NCBI RefSeq assembly: GCF_014168535.1
Contig: NZ_CP060007.1
Coordinates: forward strand, 2,046,001 to 2,110,000
Length of the DNA stretch: 64,000 nt
Source of the DNA: Lacibacter sediminis
Lineage (GTDB): Bacteria; Bacteroidota; Bacteroidia; Chitinophagales; Chitinophagaceae
Direction of reading: 5' to 3'
The translations under genes were made by a program, and so were the position numbers. Of the stretch, positions 58,348 to 64,000 are shown piece after piece. The first letter of the stretch is position 1. Each line of letters begins with the position of its first letter. The notes under the pieces were generated by a model. The model saw nothing but the letters and a program-made list of their open reading frames with translations. It did no database searches and was not told where the DNA came from.

Positions 58348-58473
58348 ACTTGTTCCTTCCTTTTAAAAATCCTCAAAATAGACTGTGCAGAATTGCCGGA
58401 GTTTATCGAAAGAGAAGATTTCTTTTTCCCGGCATTTGGATTAGTAGAAAGGCAAAGTTAGGTTGATGGGTTG

Positions 58474-59907
58474 TCAGTGGGGCCTGTTAATTTGCTCCCT
58501 CTGTGTGACAGAATTGCCTTTGCGACCGGAAACGGTCTTGCGGCAATCGGGTGTACCACACTGGCATTCAAATGTTTCAGCCGAATCATCGAGCAGATCG
58601 GCGTAGTCCATTGTGAGCTCCTGTCCGGGTAAAATGGGGTTGAGGGCAACCAAGTTGAGCCCTTTGTAAGCAGTGTTCGGTCGGCAGGAATGGTTTTGCG
58701 GTGCCCATTCAGATGGGTTATTGTCCCACAAAACATACACTTCGGTACTTAATGGCACAGCGTAATGTTTAAAGAGCAGCTTCTCTTCCGGCAGCCAGTT
58801 CTCTTCCACAAAGCGTTTGGTAACGATCCGCTGCGGACGTTCCTCACCTTTAAAGATCACTTCACCCTCAGCAATGGGGCAGGTGGCGTAAATACCAAAG
58901 CCGGCAATGGAATTGCCTTTCATGATGTACTTCTTCTGCCGACGTTTATGCCGTGCAATACCTTCTTCAATGATGTGCTGCAGAAAACCGGCCTGACCAA
59001 TACCATCAGCTTTAATGATGTAATCGGCGCTGCCTTCATAACCATCAGTATAAAAAACGGAGCAGGTAAAGTTTACTTCTAGGAAGAATATTTTACCAGC
59101 ATCATTCATGCGAAAATCCATACGTGCATAACCAACACCGCCAAAACTTCTGAAAATGCGTTGAGCTGCTTCCGTTAGTTGTTGCCTGATATTTGTATCT
59201 GTTACGGGTATATTACTTTCAGGATGAAGCTCAGATGTCTTGAGTGCGTACGTTTTAAACGTTCTTCCTTCCGGAAAAATAAATTCAATGGGTTGAAAGA
59301 CTTTGCACTTCTTTTCATCTTTTGCATCAGCGGCAACAAGTACGGTGAACTCTCTGCCTGCAATGTATTCTTCAATGAGCAGTTGCGGATAGTGTTGCAA
59401 TACTGCAAATGCTTTTTCACGAAGCTCATCAAGGTTATGACAAACAGAATGTTCATCAATGCCTAAGCTGTCGCCTGCTTTTGCAGGTTTTACAAACAAC
59501 GGAAAGTTGAGATGATTTACCTGTTGCTCCAATTGTTCAAAGGTATCGATCAAAGCATAATTGGCTGTTGCCACACCTTCGGTATAAGCCACATACTTCA
59601 TTAATTCTTTTGGCGGATCGTAGAGCAATGTGTTTGGCCCGGTGAATGGAAGATTGAGTAATTCCAATGTATAGATCACATCAATGGAAGGCACTTCCCA
59701 TTCGAGATAACCTTCACAGAGATTCACAAAACAATCATAACCCTTCTTGCTTAATTCAAGTAACTGTTTATAGGTAGTGAGTTTGTTGAGCAATACATGA
59801 TCGAACTGTACATGAGGTAACAGGTGCGATAAGTTCCTTGCAGGATCGTAATATTGATAATCAACAGCAGAAGTAGAATAATCGGGTTGCAGTACACATA
59901 TCTTCAT
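58474..59907 (-). CDS. ATP-grasp ligase fused to a SET-domain methyltransferase
   Basis: The 477-residue protein has two parts. Residues about 1-318 are a D-Ala-D-Ala-ligase-like ATP-grasp: PFTGPNTLLYDPPKELMK, LFVKPAKAGDSLGI (ATP-binding K140), LLIEEYIAGREFT (E179/E180), and metal residues D264, E277 and N279 in MDFRMN and FFLEVNFTC. A basic linker RHKRRQKK (319-326) leads to a SET domain (327-455): GFGIYATCPIAEGEVIF, NHSCRPN (405-411), ELTMDY with the likely catalytic Y435, and the post-SET zinc cysteines C448, C450 and C455. SET domains methylate lysine (or other amines) with SAM. Ligation and methylation in one chain imply joint action on a peptide or amino-acid substrate, which is not known. 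Start at 59907 is 12 bases after the ATP-grasp gene. Confidence 0.88.
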   Translation of the reverse strand: MKICVLQPDYSTSAVDYQYYDPARNLSHLLPHVQFDHVLLNKLTTYKQLLELSKKGYDCFVNLCEGYLEWEVPSIDVIYTLELLNLPFTGPNTLLYDPPKELMKYVAYTEGVATANYALIDTFEQLEQQVNHLNFPLFVKPAKAGDSLGIDEHSVCHNLDELREKAFAVLQHYPQLLIEEYIAGREFTVLVAADAKDEKKCKVFQPIEFIFPEGRTFKTYALKTSELHPESNIPVTDTNIRQQLTEAAQRIFRSFGGVGYARMDFRMNDAGKIFFLEVNFTCSVFYTDGYEGSADYIIKADGIGQAGFLQHIIEEGIARHKRRQKKYIMKGNSIAGFGIYATCPIAEGEVIFKGEERPQRIVTKRFVEENWLPEEKLLFKHYAVPLSTEVYVLWDNNPSEWAPQNHSCRPNTAYKGLNLVALNPILPGQELTMDYADLLDDSAETFECQCGTPDCRKTVSGRKGNSVTQREQINRPH

Positions 59908-59919
59908 ATCAACTTGCTG

Positions 59920-61056
59920 TTAACGCACAGCCACTGCCTTTTTTTGTTTTTTGTGATGACGCTGCATGGCGTCCTGTAAAATATGCAGAATTAAACCGGA
60001 GTAAGATTGATTACTTAAACGAACAATAGCACCAATGGAAGTATAATTTTCATCTTCACTCAATCCGCATTGTGCATTTACTTCCAGCACATAAAGTTTA
60101 CCGGTGGCCTTATCCATACGTATATCGATACGGCCGTAACCCGTTCCTCCAACTGCACAATAAGCTTTCCAGCTCAGGTCCATGATTTTTTTCTGTAAAC
60201 CGATAGGAGGCAGGTTGTATTGATAAAAATCTTCAAACTCGCCGATGGGTTTTTCCTGTTCATAGGTTTCCCATAAACGATCGAAGGATAAAAACTTTTC
60301 TGTATCGGGTAAATCTTTATGAAAAATGCGTTCAACCGGTGGATACACTCTTCTGCTTCTTGGTGATTGATGTGAACCCGAAAGAAACACGGTGTACTCA
60401 GGTCCGTTAATAAACTCTTCTGCTACTAATCCGCCAAATGAAAAATCCCAGCCACGGTAACCATCAAACAGTTCTTTCACCAATGCTTTCAACTCTTCAT
60501 CATTATGCACCACGTTCTTTACTCCAAGACCCATACTGCCACCGCTAACGGCAGGCTTAACGATCAAAGGTGTGCCAACATAATTGCAGATGCCGCCAAT
60601 TTTTTGTTTAGCATGATGAATGGCAACCCACTTTGCATGTGCAATACCTGCTTTATCAAACAACTCCTTCATAATAATTTTAGAAGTAGTGTTATCATAA
60701 AAAGGGGCATCAGCTCCGGTATAAATCAGTTGCTTTTCTTTTAAATAATGAATGACGGACACGCCCGGTGTGCCATTCACTTCATCACCATCACATAAAT
60801 TCAGAACAATGGGTGTTTGAAAAGATGTGGTAGCAGCGATGTCATCAATAACAGATTTGAAATTTTCCTGTGTAACAGGTTGCCATTTCCAATTGAGATT
60901 TAATTCAGCAAACACCTTTGTATACTCATCAATACTTTGCGAAAAATCGTAATAGTAATCGAGGTTGGCATCGTTGGTTTGCAGATGCGGAGCCAGTACC
61001 CAAATGAAGAGCGGATGTTCAGTTAAAGGAAGTGAAGAAAATGGGTTTGAAAGCAT
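59920..61056 (-). CDS. ATP-grasp ligase (D-Ala-D-Ala ligase-like)
   Basis: The 378-residue protein is a paralogue of the ATP-grasp half of the fused protein. Matching motifs are LNLCDGDEVNGTPG, IYTGADAPFYDNTTSKIIMKEL, LIVKPAVSGGSMGLG (K167), LVAEEFINGPEYT (E213/E214), and YGRIDIRMD plus VLEVNAQCGL (D311, E325, N327). It ends in RHHKKQKK (366-373), a near copy of the basic linker of the fusion protein, so the SET part there was added just after a shared C-terminal end. Active-site residues appear intact. It forms a carboxylate-amine or related bond with ATP; substrates cannot be inferred. Gaps to its neighbours are 15 and 12 bases. Confidence 0.88.
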   Translation of the reverse strand: MLSNPFSSLPLTEHPLFIWVLAPHLQTNDANLDYYYDFSQSIDEYTKVFAELNLNWKWQPVTQENFKSVIDDIAATTSFQTPIVLNLCDGDEVNGTPGVSVIHYLKEKQLIYTGADAPFYDNTTSKIIMKELFDKAGIAHAKWVAIHHAKQKIGGICNYVGTPLIVKPAVSGGSMGLGVKNVVHNDEELKALVKELFDGYRGWDFSFGGLVAEEFINGPEYTVFLSGSHQSPRSRRVYPPVERIFHKDLPDTEKFLSFDRLWETYEQEKPIGEFEDFYQYNLPPIGLQKKIMDLSWKAYCAVGGTGYGRIDIRMDKATGKLYVLEVNAQCGLSEDENYTSIGAIVRLSNQSYSGLILHILQDAMQRHHKKQKKAVAVR

Positions 61057-61071
61057 AAGTAAATGTATAGA

Positions 61072-61566
61072 TTAATCGTTTATTTCATTCACTTTGCCTT
61101 CAATAAATGCTGTTAAACGATAATGTTTCAAGAGATCTTTTGATAATTCTTTTGCTCCTTTTATGATGCCAATACAATTCACTTCGCCGCAATGACATGC
61201 AAACGGTTCGGCCATGAACCATTCTGTTGATGGATAAAAGAAGGTGAACTCATCGCCGGGTGCAATGGGTCGTAATGCTTCCAGTTGCATTGTACTTGTA
61301 TTGAAGAATGCATTGGGATTACAACTGTGGTTAATGTATTGCAGAAACTCCGGTTGAAGAATAATGTGTTCTTCTTCATTTACCTGAACGGTATAACGGG
61401 ATGGAACTTCATGTACTTCACTTGCACCAAACTTGCTGATGACATCGCCTGTCTGGAATGTTTTTGTTGCCAGTAAGAGCTTGTGATTCGTGTCGGCATG
61501 CAGGTGAACATCTGCAAATCCGTAATGACCGGTTACAATGCTGGCGGGGAGGGTTGTTGTACTCAT
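61072..61566 (-). CDS. Stand-alone SET-domain protein
   Basis: The 164-residue protein is little more than a SET and post-SET unit. NHSCNPN (79-85) and GDEFTFFY (the likely catalytic Y111) are in order, and C124, C126 and C131 in CHCGEVNCIG form the zinc knuckle. The opening segment with FADVHLHADTNHKLLLATKTFQTGDVI matches the first SET strands. It is similar to the C-terminal part of the fusion protein. Bacterial SET proteins can methylate lysines of proteins. As first gene of the three-gene operon it may supply a methylation step for the same pathway. Confidence 0.85.
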   Translation of the reverse strand: MSTTTLPASIVTGHYGFADVHLHADTNHKLLLATKTFQTGDVISKFGASEVHEVPSRYTVQVNEEEHIILQPEFLQYINHSCNPNAFFNTSTMQLEALRPIAPGDEFTFFYPSTEWFMAEPFACHCGEVNCIGIIKGAKELSKDLLKHYRLTAFIEGKVNEIND

Positions 61567-61973
61567 GGGAGCGTTTTAAGTGTTAAGCGAGTCGACTGGT
61601 TACTTTAAAACAAAGTATTGTCGGTATTAATGCTTTGAAATTAATTAATTGATTGAATAAACCATGGATGGTTTAATGAATGTTGAATGAATGTGAATAA
61701 AGAAATGGATTTATTGTAAAACCATAGATGCATTACGAACAAGCTATGAAGCGTGCGATACATCAGCTCCGCTCAGTACATGCATGCTGCAACGCTTTTT
61801 AATGATGCTATGAAATACAGAACCATAAAACGAGCGTGGCAAGGAACGACCATAGTTGTACCAATGCAGGTAACAAAATCGTTTTCATTTTTGGTCTGAC
61901 CTTCGGTGCCGACCAAAAATGAAAAACCCGTTTCAAAACTGAAACGGGTTTGTATTATCGATGTAATAAAATC
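61567..61973. other. Intergenic region between SET operon and thioredoxin, no clear gene
   Basis: No convincing gene is present in these 407 bases. The minus-strand sequence TACTTTG near 61609 is a shortened match to TAnnTTTG and may belong to the SET operon promoter. Two short plus-strand ORFs can be read: 18 codons from ATG 61745 (peptide MKRAIHQLRSVHACC..., ends at TAA 61799-61801) and 29 codons from ATG 61810 (MKYRTIKRAWQG..., ends at TGA 61897-61899 within the hairpin). Neither has supporting features other than basic composition. The two hairpins at 61882-61951 take up the end of the region. Confidence 0.4.
61882..61951 (-). terminator. Two adjacent hairpins downstream of thioredoxin
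   Basis: The first stem next to the gene is AAACCCGTTTC (61924-61934) with GAAACGGGTTT (61941-61951). On the minus strand it is followed by a T run, so it is a good terminator for trxA. The second has a 15-bp perfect stem, TTTTCATTTTTGGTC (61882-61896) with 61911-61925, and a 14-base loop. The two share a few bases and cannot fold together fully. Confidence 0.8.
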
Positions 61974-62291
61974 TTACATGTGTTGTTCGATCTTCTTCAC
62001 GAAATTACCTTTTGGCTGTGCGCCTACTAATTTGTCAACTACCTGACCGTTCTTCACGAAGAGGATAGCAGGAATAGAAGTAATACCGTAGTTCATACTA
62101 ACCTGTGGGTTTTCGTCAACGTTTACTTTACCCACTTTTACTTTACCATCGTATTCTTTACTCAATTCTTCAATAACCGGCCCGATTGCACGACATGGTC
62201 CGCACCATTCTGCCCAGAAATCGATTACGCTGAGTTTATCTGAACTGATCACTTCACTCTGGAAGTTTGCATCTGTAAATTGGAGTGCCAT
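61974..62291 (-). CDS. trxA: Thioredoxin
   Basis: The 105-residue cytoplasmic protein is a classical thioredoxin that reduces disulfides: [22 protein letters not shown] contains the CGPC active site, [13 protein letters not shown] holds the conserved cis-proline, and the length is typical. It is transcribed alone from a promoter just upstream and ends at the paired hairpins. Confidence 0.96.
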   Translation of the reverse strand: MALQFTDANFQSEVISSDKLSVIDFWAEWCGPCRAIGPVIEELSKEYDGKVKVGKVNVDENPQVSMNYGITSIPAILFVKNGQVVDKLVGAQPKGNFVKKIEQHM

Positions 62292-62327
62292 AATTTATAT
62301 CCTTTTAATTTTTTTTGAATGAAGGGA

Positions 62328-62335
62328 CAAATTTA
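62328..62335 (-). promoter_or_regulatory. -7 box of trxA
   Basis: TAAATTTG on the minus strand matches TAnnTTTG. It lies 37 bases before the ATG, giving a leader of about 30 bases. No strong -33 box was identified. Confidence 0.45.
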
Positions 62336-62510
62336 AGCCCATTCCTGTTAATCTGATGTTATGTCATTATCCACAGCTGTTCACAAATAAAAAACGACAG
62401 GATGTACTACAAGAATGACAGTTAAAGAGCCGTTAACGGTTGATCTTTATTCTTCAGCAGGAGGATTTTGGTGGAACGATCAGAGAAAACTAACAATGTA
62501 TAGGTTAAAC

Positions 62511-62543
62511 AAACCTCCGGGGTTTCTGAAACCCCAGAGGTTT
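62511..62543 (-). terminator. Intrinsic terminator for the propeller lipoprotein gene
   Basis: AAACCTC and GGGGTTT (62511-62525) pair with AAACCCC and GAGGTTT (62529-62543) around a three-base loop with one mismatch. It ends four bases before the stop codon end of the gene on the minus strand and is followed there by GTTT. Confidence 0.75.
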
Positions 62544-62546
62544 TTG

Positions 62547-63752
62547 TTATAAAGTCAAACTTGCCAGCTTAATTGTTTTTGCTTTATTATCTGCCCATGC
62601 AAAGAACAATTTATCACCTGCCTTGGTCATTTGCGGAAAACCGCTTGATCTTGAATCGGAAGATTCAGCAACAACAATAGGCTGTCCTTTTGAACCATCA
62701 GCATTTACTTTAATTGCTTTAATGGTCGATCCTTCCATCCAACTCAGCATGGCTGTTTCTTTATCGATCATCACTACATCAACCCGGCCAATTGCTTTGC
62801 CTTCATCAACCTGAATGGGTGGTTTAAATGTAACCCCGCCATCTTCAGAAAAAATGATCTTCACCTGTGCTTTATTTTCTTTCATTGAAAACCATGCAAT
62901 GGCTAAATTATTTCCAATAGCATCGGCTCTTGGTCCGTTCACCGGGCAGCCGGCAATCTTCCATTCATCAGGGAAGATGGTTTTGGGTTGAGTCCATTCG
63001 CCATTTACAAAACGTACGATGGACATATCCCTGATCTCTTCATCTGAACGATCTCTGTAAACAATGATTGGTCCATTATCAGTAATGGCAATGGTTGTTT
63101 GGCAGCAATCGCATATTCTTCCGTCGAGTTCCCATTCTTTTGTCTTGGTTCCTTTTTTATCGAGGAAAGCGCCTCTCAAGGTCATTTCACCATGATGCCC
63201 TTCATGTTTACTGTGATCGCCTTCCATGGCTGTTTTTCTTCCATCGAGCCATGCTGCAATAAACTGATCGTTATAAGGAGTGATGGAAACAAAACCATGT
63301 TCGGCTTTTTTGCCATCATCATGTAAGGTGGTTGGCGTTCCCCATGTTTTACCTGCATCGGCAGATGCAACCAACTTAATATCGTACGTGAATTTTGCTG
63401 TATCACTTTTTTCTAAAAAATGCGCAAGCATATTTCCGTTGGCATCTGAAGTAATAACCGGATAATCGGCCCAGTTTACAAACCAGTTTTTTCCGGTGCT
63501 GATAGTAACAGGAGCTGTCCATTGATCATTTGCAAGTGTCGAAAAATGCAGCGATGATCCTTTTCCTTTTTTCTGTACCCATGAAAGATGAACGATGCCT
63601 TTTGCATCAGTAAATAGATAAGGTTCTGCAGATGAATCAGCGGCAGGAGAGGAGAGCGATACAACTTCTCCCGTTGTTTTTGTTTCAGTTGTTTTATCTG
63701 CACATGATGCAAATACAATAATCAGTGAAAGGACGTTGATCAGTTTGGTCAT
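62547..63752 (-). CDS. Beta-propeller lipoprotein with Cys- and His-rich motifs
   Basis: From ATG 63752 the product has 401 residues and a lipobox (IIVFASC, C17). A start at 63767 would overlap the upstream gene. The body has BNR-type blades (LSWVQKKGKG, ASADAGKTWG, FSEDGGVTF, FFAWADNKAK), a propeller like sialidases but without a clear Arg triad. Two unusual patches stand out: GDHSKHEGHHGE (H180, H183, H186, H187) and ICDCCQTT (C214, C216, C217), with C269 in AGCPVNGP. These look like metal ligands. It follows a thioredoxin-fold gene by one base on the same strand, which suggests a metal- or redox-linked surface role; the details are inference. Confidence 0.8.
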   Translation of the reverse strand: MTKLINVLSLIIVFASCADKTTETKTTGEVVSLSSPAADSSAEPYLFTDAKGIVHLSWVQKKGKGSSLHFSTLANDQWTAPVTISTGKNWFVNWADYPVITSDANGNMLAHFLEKSDTAKFTYDIKLVASADAGKTWGTPTTLHDDGKKAEHGFVSITPYNDQFIAAWLDGRKTAMEGDHSKHEGHHGEMTLRGAFLDKKGTKTKEWELDGRICDCCQTTIAITDNGPIIVYRDRSDEEIRDMSIVRFVNGEWTQPKTIFPDEWKIAGCPVNGPRADAIGNNLAIAWFSMKENKAQVKIIFSEDGGVTFKPPIQVDEGKAIGRVDVVMIDKETAMLSWMEGSTIKAIKVNADGSKGQPIVVAESSDSRSSGFPQMTKAGDKLFFAWADNKAKTIKLASLTL

Positions 63753-63753
63753 G

Positions 63754-64000
63754 TTATTTTGCTGCATTAAGAATTAAATCAATATTGTTTTTGTTATCCC
63801 ATTTTCTGTAACCCATTTCTGAGAAAACAAGTTTTTTGTCTGGGTTGAAAATATATGTTGTTGGTAAGGCTATAATATTTAATTGCTCCAGGTTCTCTAC
63901 TCTTACGTAATGAAAATCGTACGACTGCTTTTTCTTAAATGCTTCAATGGCTTCTACTTCTTCATTTGATGCAAACAGGAATACAATATCCTCGTCTTTC
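63754..64000 (-). CDS. C-terminal part of a thioredoxin-fold (TlpA/redoxin-like) protein (5' end outside window)
   Basis: An open minus-strand frame runs from the window edge to TAA at 63754-63756. The about 81 residues visible begin KDEDIVFLFASNEE and contain the cis-proline region IALPTTYIFNPDKK, followed by a typical last helix. This fits the second half of a thioredoxin-like oxidoreductase such as TlpA, but the CxxC active site would be outside the window. The stop is one base before the start of the propeller lipoprotein gene, so the two are in one operon. Confidence 0.72.
   Translation of the reverse strand, partial: KDEDIVFLFASNEEVEAIEAFKKKQSYDFHYVRVENLEQLNIIALPTTYIFNPDKKLVFSEMGYRKWDNKNNIDLILNAAK

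Noticed and set aside
62547..63752. Sialidase call for the BNR-type propeller
   Set aside because: The clear Arg triad and Asp-box pattern of true sialidases was not found; the conserved patches are Cys and His.

Overview
The window looks like a chromosomal stretch from a Bacteroidota bacterium, most likely family Chitinophagaceae. The evidence is two SusC/SusD pairs with a hybrid two-component regulator, a CHU_C-type (type IX secretion) C-terminal domain, a LytS/LytTR pair, chorismate-dehydratase menaquinone synthesis (MqnA), no clear Shine-Dalgarno sites, and several -7 boxes of the form TAnnTTTG. The genus assignment is inference. No insertion sequence, phage, plasmid gene, rRNA or CRISPR array was seen.

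Region 1 (1-551) is the 3' end of a GH20-like hexosaminidase with a discoidin domain. Region 2 (604-26981) is one large polysaccharide utilization locus on the + strand: hybrid sensor/regulator, two SusC/SusD pairs, a lyase-like beta-propeller fused to a GH105 unsaturated uronyl hydrolase, GH2, GH16, a double GH43, GH127 and a DUF2264 protein. This enzyme set fits a uronic-acid-capped, arabinose- and galactose-bearing glycan such as arabinogalactan protein; an ulvan-like target is the main alternative. A perfect palindrome covers the regulator's promoter, and three TTTACCCCC repeats, spaced about three helical turns apart, precede the first susC.

Region 3 (27074-36786) is housekeeping and regulation: tRNA-Ala, an acyl-CoA carboxylase beta subunit, a small lipoprotein, a DUF6580-like membrane protein, a YraN-like protein, purB, mqnA and a LytS-type kinase with a LytTR regulator. 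Region 4 (36935-51767) is surface related: a very large LamG/CHU_C protein, a collagen-like lipoprotein, then methyltransferases, glycosyltransferases, an acyltransferase, a sugar epimerase and a YfhO-type membrane protein that look like glycan synthesis and decoration. It contains a decayed-looking 0.4 kb stretch at 43290-43708.

Region 5 (51802-58347) holds a queuosine-precursor transporter, NUDIX, CorA, DinB-like, dapF, a nucleoside phosphorylase, tRNA-Cys, and an ABC transmembrane domain with no ATPase. Region 6 (58474-61566) is the most unusual part: a tight three-gene minus-strand operon of a stand-alone SET protein, an ATP-grasp ligase, and an ATP-grasp ligase fused to a SET domain. I think it could be an undescribed ligation-plus-methylation system; its substrate is unknown. 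Region 7 (61974-64000) has thioredoxin, a Cys/His-rich beta-propeller lipoprotein, and the end of a thioredoxin-fold gene cut by the window edge.
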